DNA of 64,000 nucleotides from Pycnococcus provasolii (GCA_049487715.1 CP150557.1:769414-833413); one strand, 5' to 3'. Counted from the stretch's first letter, positions 10,417-21,530 are shown. Numbers and translations are program-made. The notes: generated by a model from the sequence alone, not told the origin.

Positions 10417-11811
10417 ATGACAACACCCGCTGTTGTGGCGCATCCGCGTCGCACGTATTGGCATGTGTCAGGCACAATCTACCAGGGGTTCAAGAGAACG
10501 TTAACATTTGATCACATTTGGCCTTTGCGCAATGATTTCGAGGCATGGCCGCTCATGCATCTCTTCTCGAGGAGGTGGGCAGCCTATCTGACAAAATGCG
10601 CAACTCAGTACCACCAGCAGCACCAACAACAACCATCATCATCATCATCATCATCAATGATGTCTGCCCAGGATCGAATTGAACATGGTAACGGCAGCAT
10701 GATCGAATTGACGAATGGGAACCACGTCGCCGACAGCAGCAGCACCAGCAGCGGCAGCATCGGCGACGGCAGAAAACAGAGGACGCATTCCACCACCAAA
10801 CAAAAGAAACCGATGATCCCACCACTGGGGCTCGCGCATGTCCTGTACTTTGACATGTTTCGCACGCCCGTCGCATGCGCCGCAGTGCTCACGCTCATTC
10901 GCCAGGCAACCTATTTGGCAATGCCAATGATGCTGCGTAATCTGCTCGACGAGCTCGAGCAACCTAACATAAACGCATCGCGTGCGTACATGTACGCCGC
11001 TCTGCTCACGCTCTTCCAAATGATCGCGGGAGTCAGCCTCCGCATCGCGCTCTTCCGCAGCTTCCTCGTGGGACTCAACATGCACGCCACCGTCGCAGTT
11101 AGCGTTTTTCGTAAGGCTCTGTGCTTGTCGCCCGCGGCAAGGCAGGGCATCACGAGCGGACAGATACAGACGTATCTGATGAACGATGCGTGGTCGTACC
11201 ACGACTTCAGTCCGGTCATGCACCAGATCTGGGTTGTCCCGCTCACCGTGTGCGTGGTCATCGCGCTGCTCTTCTCGCAGCTCGGACTTTCGTTTTTTGC
11301 CGGCCTCGCGACGATGACGACGATTTTCGCCATATGCGCGTACCTGGCGAACGTCATCACGCGACTCAGGCAGAGGCAGGTGCGAGCGACGGATAGGCGA
11401 CTCGGCATCGTGAACGACGTGTTTGGCAGCGGCAGCGTGGGCATTCAGGCGGTGAAGAGCAACGCGTGGGAAGGCACGATCGGCGACATGGCTGATGTGC
11501 ACCGCGCCGAGGAGGTGAGGCTTCTGCGACATCGCGCGCTCCTGCAGGGTCTACAACTCAGCCTCATGGTCGCATCCGCGCCGCTCATGAGTCTTGCCAG
11601 CTTCGGCGTGCACGCGGCGCGGGGGAAGCCGATGACGGCGAGCGTCGTGTTCACATCCATGGCGCTGTTTCAGGCGCTGCGAACGCCGCTCATACTGCTG
11701 CCACAGGCGATCGTGCAGCTCGTGCAGGTGATGGTGAGCTCGACGCGATTGACAACTTTTCTTTCGATGCCAGAGAGCCTTCCAACTTCGTACGATCACG
11801 AAATTGACGCC

Positions 11812-11842
<31 letters not shown>

Positions 11843-14800
11843 GCGGGGACGGCAACACGAACAAAACGCTGCCGCGCCGTGGCGACACGATTCTCAAACT
11901 GGAATGCGCCACCTTTGCGTGGGATCCAGAAAGTGCAGACACAAGTCACATCAATCCATCGCCGTCGTCGCCATCTTCGTCCTCACGCAGCTCGAATAGC
12001 GGCGACGCCGAAAGCGCGGAAGAAGATGCTGCATCGTTCGTGCTCCGCGACGTCAGTCTCACACTTCACGCTGGCGAGCTCGTCGCCGTGACAGGACCTG
12101 TGGGCGGCGGCAAGTCGACACTCGCCGCGGCGCTGCTCGGCGAGGTGAGCCTCGTCTCTGGCAGACGCACTGCAAGCTATCGCAAGGCGGCATATGCTCC
12201 ACAGGAGCCTTTCATCGTATCCGGCACGCTGCGTGACAACGTCGTGTTTGGCCAACCGCTTCACCTCGCCTGGTACAAAGAGGTGGTCCGGCGAAGTCAG
12301 CTCAGCGCCGATATCGCACAACTGCACCGCGGCGACGCAACCGTGATTGGCAAGGGCGGTGTGGGGCTGAGCGGCGGGCAGGCGATGCGAACGATGCTCG
12401 CGCGCTGCGCTTATGCAGGTCGTGCCGTGGACCTGGCTGTGCTCGACGACACGCTCAGCGCGCTCGATGCCGTGGTTGCGTCCGCCGCCTTTGCCGAGGT
12501 TGTCAAGGACCCACTCGGACCTCTCGCGCTGGCGTGCAAGGTAATGTGCACGCACAACGCTGCGCACACCGCGGCGTCAGACCGAGTCGTGTTCGTGGCG
12601 AACGGCACCATAGCCTTCCAAGGAGCGCCGCGAGATTTTAGCTCGTGGCTCACGTCACAGAGCAACCTGCCTGCGGAAGCTCGCCTCGGAACGCAGGGTG
12701 GCCGCGTCGACGACGGCGACGAAGATCTTGCGGTGGCTGCACTTCGCCTCTCGCCGAGCTTAACGCGGCTTCGTATCCAGCGCGGTCTCGACGACTTGCA
12801 CGCTGGCAAGGCTGCCGCAGAAGAAGATCAGAGCCAGGGTGGCGACGCATCAGCGGCAGCTCTGCCCTCAGGTGCGAGCGCGTGGGGAGGCTCAACGTAC
12901 CGCGCACTCGCTGCGCAGCGGCGAACGACGGCGATGACGCGAGCAGCTGTTGCGCGCACGACGTCAATCAGCCAGCCGGGTACCCCGACGCGTTCCGCGG
13001 GCAACCCCCGAACGGAGCAGGCGTTCCGCCTCGGCGAAAAGGACCCCGCTGACGTGGGCCACCGCGTCGATGGAAGGCGCCCTCTCGTGCGGAAACGGCG
13101 CAAGGCACACGGCGGTGGCCGTGCACGCAGCCACTCGCCGGGACGGCGCCTTGCGCGTGGCGACGAGGTGGAAGGTGCACCCGCGGTAGTTCCGCTGACG
13201 GTGCCAGCGGCAACCCCGCGCTTTGGCCTTGTGGCCCTGGAGGCTGGAGACGGAGTGATTGATACCAGATCTGTTGATGCGCCGACGACCCGGCGAGCGC
13301 TACCGAAGTTGTCGTCGTCCACTCGACTGTCGTCAACGCCCACAGGGGGACGATCGCCTCCGCCGCCACGGTCGTCGTCGTCGTCTGCTGCTGCTGAAAC
13401 AACAAGGACGATGCGAACTGCTGGAACGGACGACGACGAGGAGGTGGTGGAGGGCGAGGTGGGCTGGGGCGTTTATCTAGGCTATCTGAGCGCAAGCGGA
13501 AGCGTGTGGTTTTGGGTCGTCGTATTCCTTGGCTACTGCACCGTGCAAGCTACCCAGGGCGGCGGCGAATACTGGCTCAGCCGATGGGCTGACCGAGCCG
13601 TGCTGGCGGAGGACTGTGTGCAGCTGTACGACAGCCTACCTGCTCGTGGCACCGCGGCTGCCATTTCCACGGCGCAGGCTTCATTCTACGAGACGTGCGG
13701 GACGAGCGTCTCGGACACGGCGGTGAACACGGGCCGCGAGCTTGGCGTCTACGCGATATTCACCGTCGGCACGCTGCTGCTTCTCTGCTTTGCCGCGAGC
13801 GTGGCTGGAATAGCATACACGTCAGCTGCCAAGGCGCTGTGGGTTAGGCTGTGGCACCGCCTGCTGCGCGCACCCCTCGCGTTTCACGACGCATCTCGCG
13901 CTGGACGGTTCAGCGGTGTTTGCACTCGCGACATTTTCATATGCGACGAGACGCTGGGTACGAATTGGAACATATATCTCTACACGATCGCCACAAGCCT
14001 TGGAATGTTCGCGCTCGTTTGCATCATCGTTCCGCCATTCCTCGCGCTAGCCATTCCCGCCGGCATTCTGTACTGCGCACTGCTGAGCTACTACCGCAGA
14101 ACGAGCCGTGCGATGCAGCGCATTGAGGCTGTGCAGCGCGCGCCGGCGTACGCATTGCTGAGCGAGGCACTCGCAGGCGTTGCGCCTCTTCGCAGCGCAC
14201 ATCTCATCCGCAAGTACGTCAAGGCGATGGCGCGCCGCGTGGACCGTCGCAGTGCTGTGCTTTACCACCTGATGAGCGCCAACTGCTGGCTAGGCTTGTC
14301 TATGGAGGCGCTGAGCTCCGCGATCGTTGCCTTTGCAGCTTTCGCGAGCGTGGGCTTCGCCATCTCGGGATCGCTGACCGCGGGTGCCGCTGGTCTCGTC
14401 GTCACGAATGCAATCATGGTGACAGGCCTTCTCGCCGGCGGCGTTCAGACGGCGACGCAGCTAGAGGTGGAAATGAACGCCGTCGAGCGCATTCGAGGCG
14501 TGAGCGAGGAGGCGACGCCGGAGGTGCAGACACTTCGTCTCATGGGCGGTTCTTTTGAAGACGACGACAGCGACGACGAGGGTACGTCGTCGCCGCCGGA
14601 GTGGCCGGATGCGGAATTAGAGGCATCCGCCGATGCGCTGACAGCCAAGGAGGAGCTCGAGATGGATGCATGGCCAGCTGACAGCAGCGTGCGCTTCCGA
14701 CGCTATTGGATGCGATACCGCATGGACCTTCCTGCGGTGCTGCGGGGCGTAAACCTTGACATTCCCGCGGGAAGCAGACTGGCGGTGGTCGGACGAACGG

Positions 14801-15447
14801 GATCTGGCAAGAGCTCTCTTGCCGCCGCGCTCATTCGTAACCCTGGTCCCGGGTGTACCGCGGGTAGCCTGCTCGTCGGAGGTCGTGACGTGAAGACCGT
14901 TCCCCTAGCGAGGCTGCGACGACACATCGCACTTCTTCCGCAGGAGCCGTGGGTGCTCCGAGGGAGCGTGCGAGAGAATCTCGGGGGCGACGCATGCGTT
15001 GACTCGGATGCATGGGCTTTGCTGCGCTCGCTCGGCCTTGCTGACGCGGTGCGTAACCTACCAGTGGAAATTGCCGGCAGCGGCGGTGGACTGGACGGGA
15101 AGCTGAGCACAGCCGCGTGGTCGCGTGGTCAGCGCCAGCTTCTCGCTCTCGCACGCGCCGTGCTTCGACGTCCCGCGATTCTGGTCCTTGACGAGGCAAC
15201 GGCGTCGCTCGACGAAGCGAGCGAGAAGCGCGTTCTGGCGGCGGCGGACAATCACGCAACTGCGGCGCACTGCACGGTGATTAGCGTCGTGCATCGAGTC
15301 GCTATCGCGCTCGCACACGATGCGCACGATCGCCAGGTGGCTGTTCTCGACGCGGGTCGTGTGGCTGAGGTGGGCCCCGCGAGCGAATTAACGGCACGCG
15401 ACGGCGGCGCATTCGCGCGCCTTGTGCAAGCTCATTCTGCTGGTTAG
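10417..15447 (+). CDS. ABC subfamily C (MRP-type) full transporter
   Basis: A 1676-residue transporter with layout TMD1-NBD1-TMD2-NBD2. ABCC proteins export glutathione conjugates and other organic anions, often into the vacuole in plants; the substrate cannot be read here. The first ATG after an in-frame TGA is at 10417. NBD1 has Walker A GPVGGGKST at about residue 560, Q-loop PQEPFIVSGTLRDN, signature LSGGQ near 651 and Walker B LAVLDDTLSALD near 673, with Asp in place of the catalytic Glu as usual for ABCC NBD1. NBD2 has GRTGSGKSS near 1459, LPQEPWVLRGSVREN, a degenerate signature WSRGQ near 1568, Walker B ILVLDEATASLD near 1589 and an H-loop His near 1627. No TMD0 bundle is visible. A poorly conserved, charged ~200-residue linker joins the halves. 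Short Ser/Gly/His homopolymer inserts occur in the N-terminus and before NBD1. Confidence 0.93.
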
Positions 15448-15606
15448 TTTTCAACTGTGATTGCTCGCTTATTTGAGTAACGGTACTAGAGTTTTACTTC
15501 ATCACAACGGTCGTCGATCGTATATGCCCTACTTTTGAAAATGAACCTGTTTTGGAGTTACACATCTCATGAACAACTAAGCTTACATCATAAAACAACT
15601 TTCAGC
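15448..15606. terminator. Short convergent 3' intergenic region with TGTAA on minus strand
   Basis: 159 bp of AT-rich DNA separate the stops of two convergent genes. TTACA at 15583-15587 reads TGTAA on the minus strand, 20 nt after the endonuclease-like gene's stop. It is a candidate green-algal polyadenylation signal. Confidence 0.35.
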
Positions 15607-17481
15607 TCAGTTCTCCACACCGTTACCGTCAACCGCAGCTGGGTCAAACTCGATCGGACCCTTTCGATTCCACGGCATACCGTCGGGTAGCTCTTCATCC
15701 CACGGCATGTGCTCCGGATCTGAGAAATTTCTCCTCCGCAGGTTCAGCTCACACGTCAAGAACGCGTGATCCGAAGGAAACTCGAGCGTGGGAAATGGAG
15801 CGTCGTCGAAGAAGCCGCGCCCGTTATTGTCGCGCTGCAAGGAGTGGTCCATGAATACAAAGTCACTCTCTGGGTAGATGATCAAGTCCTTCGGGTTGCG
15901 ATCCGTCAGCTTCGACGTCTGCAGCTCCGAAACGCGCACAGCCTTGTTCAGCTGCGTCTGAAGGAATGTGCGCGCGTTGTACGTCGTCACCATGTCGTCC
16001 ATCTCGAGCTTGCTCAAGTCAAAGTTGTGCTTGACGAGCTCCCACGTCTGAAGCTTCCAGCACGACGTGAGTAGAGGAGAGCACGTGCGCTTGGTTCGCA
16101 TGAATGCCAACAGCGTGTTGATGCCTAGTTTCTTGCCCGGCTCTCCCTTGCAGTGCGCGTTCGCATCGATGCCAACCATCAGCCGCCCAAACTGTCCAAA
16201 CTCGCGGCGCCGGGCATTGAGCGCCTTGAGGATGTACGGCGTGAGCAGCCCGTTCGTGTCGCCGTGGAATGATGCGAAGAGAAACGTCTCGCGGTCCGTG
16301 TAACCTGTCTCCGTCCCGGCGTAGTTCACGCGGTCGAAGATGCCCCTCTTCGGCGAATCGAGGATGTCGAGCGGCTTGAGCTTCAGCTGCACGGCAACGA
16401 GGTCGCCCGTCGCTGGCTTGAGTGGCGCACCCTCGGGGAGCAGCGAGATGATCTCGTCCGTTACCTCGCGCATGCTCGAAATGTCAAATTTGTCGTTGTC
16501 GATGAGAATCACGCTGTTCTGATCGCGCTTCGCGTCAAGCTTCGCCGGGGCGACAACCTCGTACAGGTCAGCGATCTCCTCGTTGTCGCGGAGCAGGTTG
16601 ACGAACTTCGCGGAGCACTCTTGCAGGAAGATGATAGTGCTCGTGCGATCTTCGCTCGCGAGTCGCTTCAACACGATGTCGAGTGTGAGCGCTTCCTTCC
16701 GCTCGCACAGCGCCTCGCAGACATCCTTCTTGATTTCGATCCACTTCTCCGGCAGTAGCTTGTTGAGCATGTAAATGAGCGTGGCGTCGAAGATGGCCTG
16801 CGCGAAGCACTGCAGTGGCACGCTCATCGCCTCCTCCTGTTCCGTGATGGCGGGGTACTTGGTCCTCAGGATGGGGTCGAGGAGATGCGCGGCACCCTTG
16901 GACGTCTTGCTGGACTTCGACTTGGCATCCTCGATGGTGATTGGCGTTTCGAACATGAAAGCGAGCCACTGCGGCCACCACGCCTCGACGCTCGACATGT
17001 CGCCCGTGTACATGTTGATGACTGTGGGTCGGTACACCGGCCCGTTTGTTGTGTTGACAGTGTTTGTGATGCGGTCTGGCATGGATGCGAGGCGCTTGTC
17101 CCCGATGGTTTTGTCCTTGAGAAAATCGCTGACGACGCGCCTTTTGGCAAAGTCCGACGTGTACGCGTTGAGCGCGCCGTCGACGAGGCTCTCGTCGTCG
17201 ACCAGCTTAGCTTGCTTGATGGCGTCCGCGAGCTGCTTCGCCATATCTTTGCTGAAGACGTCAGCGACGGTCGCCTCTCCGTCGCCCGGCTGGTCGACGA
17301 ACGCCTGGACGTCCTTCATGAGTTGTTCGTACGCCGGCTGCGAGTTGAGCGTGAGCCAGTACTCGAATGGGTTGTTGTTGATGGCCGCGACGTTCCACGT
17401 GGCAGTGAGGAATCCCCAGCTGGGCGTAGGGTGTCGCCGAGGTTTCTCCGGCGCAGCGCTGCTCGACCAGAGGTTGCCCAT
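15607..17481 (-). CDS. Endonuclease/exonuclease/phosphatase-fold protein, possibly N-myristoylated
   Basis: A 624-residue protein with spread-out motifs of the EEP (DNase I-like) fold: TWNVAAINNN near residue 28, FLQECS near 285, SFHGDTNG near 405, GIDANAH near 440 and a terminal PSDHAFLTCEL near 570. Family members include nucleases, inositol polyphosphate phosphatases and sphingomyelinases, all metal-dependent phosphoesterases. A ~200-residue mostly helical insert separates the first Asn motif from the catalytic Glu, so the layout is unusual. The N-terminus MGNLWSSSA is a good N-myristoylation signal, suggesting membrane attachment; there is no signal peptide. The substrate cannot be inferred. 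It is divergent from the repeat-protein gene, with a four-unit telomere-like tract between them. Confidence 0.65.
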   Translation of the reverse strand: MGNLWSSSAAPEKPRRHPTPSWGFLTATWNVAAINNNPFEYWLTLNSQPAYEQLMKDVQAFVDQPGDGEATVADVFSKDMAKQLADAIKQAKLVDDESLVDGALNAYTSDFAKRRVVSDFLKDKTIGDKRLASMPDRITNTVNTTNGPVYRPTVINMYTGDMSSVEAWWPQWLAFMFETPITIEDAKSKSSKTSKGAAHLLDPILRTKYPAITEQEEAMSVPLQCFAQAIFDATLIYMLNKLLPEKWIEIKKDVCEALCERKEALTLDIVLKRLASEDRTSTIIFLQECSAKFVNLLRDNEEIADLYEVVAPAKLDAKRDQNSVILIDNDKFDISSMREVTDEIISLLPEGAPLKPATGDLVAVQLKLKPLDILDSPKRGIFDRVNYAGTETGYTDRETFLFASFHGDTNGLLTPYILKALNARRREFGQFGRLMVGIDANAHCKGEPGKKLGINTLLAFMRTKRTCSPLLTSCWKLQTWELVKHNFDLSKLEMDDMVTTYNARTFLQTQLNKAVRVSELQTSKLTDRNPKDLIIYPESDFVFMDHSLQRDNNGRGFFDDAPFPTLEFPSDHAFLTCELNLRRRNFSDPEHMPWDEELPDGMPWNRKGPIEFDPAAVDGNGVEN

Positions 17482-17599
17482 GACGGCTTCTCGGGAGAGG
17501 CGGGAGGATGGATGGGGAGAGAGGAATGGAAGGCTAAGAACTATGGGGGGGCGTTACGAACAGGATTCCTCCCCACAAAGTTAGGGTATTGCTAGGATT

Positions 17600-17630
17600 G
17601 CATTAGGGTTAGGGTTAGGGTTAGGGTTAT
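17600..17630 (+). repeat. Short interstitial telomere motif in shared promoter
   Basis: Four TTAGGG units (17603-17627) lie about 120 bp upstream of the EEP-fold gene and 185 bp upstream of the repeat-protein gene. Length and position resemble plant telo-box promoter elements rather than a former chromosome end. Confidence 0.7.
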
Positions 17631-17812
17631 GTTATCCTCCTCCTCCTCCCGGGGTTCTTCTTCTGAATTCTTCCCCCCGACAGCCCGATGCCGTTGACCT
17701 GTTAACAGTGGCCTGTTGACTTTGGTTTCGCCCACCTTGTCATACGCACCTTAAGAAGTGCGCCTTCTTCCCCCTTCGCCTTGGGTGGCCTCGCACACTT
17801 GTTTGGTTCGCC

Positions 17813-20230
17813 ATGGCTCCTGCGCCCCCTGCTTTAACCGAGCATGAGCAGCTCATTAACGACGACGACGAAGTTCTCGAAGTCGTGCTCGAAGTTCTCG
17901 ATGAACTCGTCACGGAACTTGAGCAACAGCTTGACGACGACGACGACGAGGATGACGAAACGCCATCATTGGAGGAGGAGCTCGCGGCATTGGAGGCGAA
18001 GGCGAGTGCGGGCATGCTCCTGACAGACGAGGAGCTCGAGCGCATGCGCGACCTTCAAGCCGCCGAGCCTCCGTCTACGGAGGAAGAACTCGCAGCGTTG
18101 GAGGCGAAGGCGAGTGCGGGCATGCTTCTGACAGACGACGAGCTCGAGCGCATGCGCGACCTTCAAGCCGCCGAGCCTCCGTCTACGGAGGAAGAGCTCG
18201 CAGCATTAGAGGCGAAGGCGAATGCGGGCATGCTCTTGACAGACGACGAGCTCGAGCGCATGCGCGACCTTCAAGCCGCCGAGCCTCCGTCTACGGAGGA
18301 AGAGCTCGCAGCGTTGGAGGCGAAGGCGAGTGCGGGCATGCTTCTGACAGACGAGGAGCTCGAGCGCATGCGCGACCTTCAAGCCGCCGAGCCTCCGTCT
18401 ACGGAGGAAGAGCTTGCGGCATTGGAGGCGAAGGCGAGTGCGGGCATGCTTCTGACAGACGACGAGCTCGAGCGCATACGCGACCTTCAAGCCGCCGAGC
18501 CTCCGTCTACGGAGGAAGAGCTTGCGGCGCTGGAGGCGAAGGCGAGTGCGGGCATGCTTCTGACAGACGACGAGCTCGAGCGCATGCGCGACCTTCAAGC
18601 TGCCGAGCCTCCGTCTACGGGGGAAGAGCTTGCGGCGTTGGAGGCGAAGGCGAGTGCGGGCATGCTTCTGACAGACGAGGAGCTCGAGCGCATGCGCGAC
18701 CTTCAAGCCGCCGAGCCTCCGTCTACGGAGGAAGAGCTTGCGGCGTTGGAGGCGAGAGCGAGTGCGGGCATGCTTTTGACAGACGACGAGCTCGAGCGCA
18801 TGCGCGACCTTCAGGCTGCCAAGCTTGCGGCGCTGGAGGCGAAGGCGAATACGGGCAAGCCGCTGACCGACGAGGAAGAGGAAGAGCGAGAAAAAGAGAT
18901 GGCACCACCACCACCACCACCACAGGAAATTGCCGTTGCTAAGCAGGCTGGCAATCAGCCTGCCGCATCCGACCTCGCAAGCGCACTTGCATCGGCGGCT
19001 GCCGCACATCGCGAGGCCCTGCATCTGCTCGAGCTTGCTGCGAACGATGCACCACTGCGCAATGGCGTGGCTGCATCGTCTACCGCCACCTCCTGGCGTG
19101 ATACTGCCGCGGCGTTGCGGCGGCAGCTGCAGAGTGCGGGCGTGCTCCCCACAATGCCCGGGTGGGACGATGGCGACAATGCTGCAACAGCGGAGCGCGT
19201 GGCTCTCACGCAGGCGGCGCATGCCGCACTAGAGCGCGAGGTGGCTCTGCGCGCAGATGTGGAGGCGGCCCGTGCCGAGACATCTGCCCTTCGAGCGCAG
19301 CTCAGCGCCGCGCGCGAACGGGAGGCGGTTGCAGCTGACCGACTTGAGGAACGCGCGACGAGGTTGACGGTGTCTCAAGAGGCTGCACGCAGTGCAAGGG
19401 AAAGCGAACGCCGCGCCATTGATGCACTCGAGAAGGCGAAGCGGGAGCATACCGAGGCTCTCGCACGGATGGCGGCACCACCTGCACCCCCTCCACCACC
19501 GCCAGCAGCACCCCCGCCACTCGCATACCCGCCACCCCCACCTGCACCACAGGAGGATATTCTTCGCGCGATTGGCACCACTGTCAGCGAAGGCGGCGAC
19601 AGCCGCGTTCTTGCGCTCGAGGGCGCGCTCGCGCAGGCGCGAGTGACGCAGCAACGTCTATTGCGCTCGTTGCACGCACCGGCGGCACCGGCGGCAGACA
19701 CGGGATTGGCCACACTGCTTGGGCGCATCGAGGCGCTCGAGGCTTCGATGGCACATCGGCCCGCGTCGGCGGCGCCAGTGCCAAGGCCGCCTATGCCACC
19801 ACGACCCGCGTCGGCGGCGCCAGTGCCAAGGCGGCCTATGCCACCAGAGCCTGCGCAGTCACTCGCAGCCTTCTCAGGGCCATCGCGAGAGATGGAGCTG
19901 AACGGTGGTGCATCCACCACCACGATGCTGTACCGTGAACGCGAGCAAGCATTCCGCGCTGCATCGCCATCGCCGCTTCCATCGCCGTCACCGCGCGACG
20001 ACTCGAGCCTAGCCCTGCCCGCTCTCGCGGGTACCGCGCATTCCCCCTCGCCGCGGCAGCAGTGGCCATCACCACCACCACCGAGGCGTGGCACCGCGCC
20101 GGGGCCAAACAGCATGGACGAGGCGCATCTGCGTGAGGCAAGGATACGATACTTCAAGGAGCGCGTTGAAATGCAAAATCGCCTACGCGCCGCGCAGGAG
20201 ACAGAAGGATGGAATCAAACACCGATGTAA
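17813..20230 (+). CDS. Tandem-repeat acidic coiled-coil protein with Pro-rich C-terminus
   Basis: An 805-residue protein. Residues about 56-340 are eight nearly identical 36-residue repeats (core EEELAALEAKASAGMLLTDE) plus a shortened ninth; each DNA unit is 108 bp. Residues 1-55 are acidic with poly-Asp. Residues about 390-560 form an Ala/Glu/Arg coiled coil. Pro-rich segments follow, including PPPPPPP and a doubled RPASAAPVPR unit, then a short basic helix at the end. The repeats look like stacked short helices and suggest a fibrous or scaffold role, but I recognise no family. The high DNA identity between units indicates recent expansion or conversion. Its stop codon overlaps a TGTAA motif at 20226-20230, and only 24 nt separate it from the convergent reductase gene. 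Confidence 0.75.
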   Translation: MAPAPPALTEHEQLINDDDEVLEVVLEVLDELVTELEQQLDDDDDEDDETPSLEEELAALEAKASAGMLLTDEELERMRDLQAAEPPSTEEELAALEAKASAGMLLTDDELERMRDLQAAEPPSTEEELAALEAKANAGMLLTDDELERMRDLQAAEPPSTEEELAALEAKASAGMLLTDEELERMRDLQAAEPPSTEEELAALEAKASAGMLLTDDELERIRDLQAAEPPSTEEELAALEAKASAGMLLTDDELERMRDLQAAEPPSTGEELAALEAKASAGMLLTDEELERMRDLQAAEPPSTEEELAALEARASAGMLLTDDELERMRDLQAAKLAALEAKANTGKPLTDEEEEEREKEMAPPPPPPQEIAVAKQAGNQPAASDLASALASAAAAHREALHLLELAANDAPLRNGVAASSTATSWRDTAAALRRQLQSAGVLPTMPGWDDGDNAATAERVALTQAAHAALEREVALRADVEAARAETSALRAQLSAAREREAVAADRLEERATRLTVSQEAARSARESERRAIDALEKAKREHTEALARMAAPPAPPPPPPAAPPPLAYPPPPPAPQEDILRAIGTTVSEGGDSRVLALEGALAQARVTQQRLLRSLHAPAAPAADTGLATLLGRIEALEASMAHRPASAAPVPRPPMPPRPASAAPVPRRPMPPEPAQSLAAFSGPSREMELNGGASTTTMLYREREQAFRAASPSPLPSPSPRDDSSLALPALAGTAHSPSPRQQWPSPPPPRRGTAPGPNSMDEAHLREARIRYFKERVEMQNRLRAAQETEGWNQTPM
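17978..18875 (+). repeat. 108-bp coding tandem repeat, eight units plus partial
   Basis: Units begin at 17978, 18086, 18194, 18302, 18410, 18518, 18626 and 18734, exactly 108 bp apart. They differ by only a few bases each. A truncated ninth begins at 18824. The array stays in frame and encodes the 36-residue repeat of the host gene. Confidence 0.92.
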
Positions 20231-20254
20231 AGTAAGTTTATTTATTACTATATT

Positions 20255-21265
20255 CTAGCGGAGGTGTCCATGATTCACGAGGCCTTGCAGACAATCTTCG
20301 AGGCACTCCGTGAGCGGGCGGTACTTCATGCCTAGCTTGTTTAGCTTGCTGACGTTGAAAGAGGGCACGTCCTTGGGCCCGCCTATTACCGCGGCGGTGA
20401 ATCGCGAGAATCCGACAATTTCTGCCACCTCGTCGCGAACTTTGAGAAAGTCGACAAACTGCCCAAGGCAGAGGTGGCGCCCTTTCGCCTCCTCGCGAGC
20501 GAGCAGCAGATAGTGCGCCTCAGCAGCGTCGCGAACATCCACCACCCCAAGGATATAGTTTTTGAGCTCCTTGCGCTTTCCGTCGACGAGCACTTTGACA
20601 GACTTTAGCGACTCGTTCAGGTGTGGCGTGATGGCAGGTCCAAGCACGAGGCTTGGGTTGCAGACACGCACGTCCAACTGCTCCGCCTCGGCAAATTCCA
20701 TAGCCGCCTTCTCCGCGAGCGTCTTTGACAGAGGATACCACTGCTTCGTCTCCCTCATGAAGTCCACGTCACTCCACGTGTCGTCCGTGATAGCTGGCGG
20801 CACGCCATTGGCGAAGCTCGCATCCGGCCGCTGGCGATACATCGCGGCGATGGAGCTCGTGAGGACGACGCGCTTGATCCCCGTTCGCTTACAAGCTCGA
20901 AGCACGTTCTGCGTACCCTCAACCGCCGGCTTGAGCAGGCGCTCTTCCGCGTCCGCGTCGTCAGCGACGCGCGTGAAGAACGGCGACGCTAAGTGCACGA
21001 CAGCGTCGCAGCCGAGGAACGCCGTGAAGAACGCGTCCTCATCATCGAGCTCCGCCTCGTAGAGCCTCAGATTCTTCGGCGCGTTCGGAAGGCACTGCAG
21101 CGGCCAGTAGCGCCCCTCTTCGCCCATATCGCGCACCGTGCCGTGAACCTTGCAACCCTTCTCGAGGAGGACTCGCACGACGTGCGCCGCGAGGTACCCG
21201 GTTGCGCCCGTCACGGCCACCGTGACGTCGTCGTCGTCAGGCCAGCTCCACGCATCGTTGCTCAT
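20255..21265 (-). CDS. Cinnamoyl-CoA/dihydroflavonol reductase-like extended SDR
   Basis: A 336-residue NAD(P)-dependent reductase of the extended short-chain dehydrogenase family. The frame is open to 21451, but the upstream 62 codons read through leader-like sequence, so the ATG at 21265 (MSNDAWSW) is chosen. The Rossmann motif VTGATGYLAAHVV is near residue 18. The catalytic triad is visible as VLTSSIAAM (Ser), then YPLSKTLAEKAA (Tyr-xxx-Lys). The family includes cinnamoyl-CoA, dihydroflavonol and methylglyoxal reductases. In an alga a general carbonyl reductase role is likelier than lignin synthesis. The length is normal. No targeting peptide is evident with this start. Confidence 0.88.
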   Translation of the reverse strand: MSNDAWSWPDDDDVTVAVTGATGYLAAHVVRVLLEKGCKVHGTVRDMGEEGRYWPLQCLPNAPKNLRLYEAELDDEDAFFTAFLGCDAVVHLASPFFTRVADDADAEERLLKPAVEGTQNVLRACKRTGIKRVVLTSSIAAMYRQRPDASFANGVPPAITDDTWSDVDFMRETKQWYPLSKTLAEKAAMEFAEAEQLDVRVCNPSLVLGPAITPHLNESLKSVKVLVDGKRKELKNYILGVVDVRDAAEAHYLLLAREEAKGRHLCLGQFVDFLKVRDEVAEIVGFSRFTAAVIGGPKDVPSFNVSKLNKLGMKYRPLTECLEDCLQGLVNHGHLR

Positions 21266-21530
21266 GGCGTGCGGCGGGAACGGTGTGCAAGTCGGCGTGT
21301 GCGTTATTAAAAACGTTGCAGCGTTTCCCCAGGCCGTTTCCCCTCGCCGTTTGACAAAACCCCAATATCCTCGTAGTTGGGGGTTTCGCTCCCCCCCCCC
21401 CTCTCCCCCCTGAACGCCATGCCTGGCGCGTTTCCAGTTGTGTGTTTCCATCAGGGTTATGTGTTACTCGCTGACAAATTCAAACTCGCAAAAAGAAGGC
21501 ACCTTTTCGTCTCACGCCTCGACTGCGCGC

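Noticed and set aside
21266-21451. 62-residue N-terminal extension of the reductase frame
   Set aside because: It reads through a C-homopolymer and leader-like DNA; the Rossmann fold starts soon after the ATG at 21265. A transit peptide is possible but the composition is poor for one.
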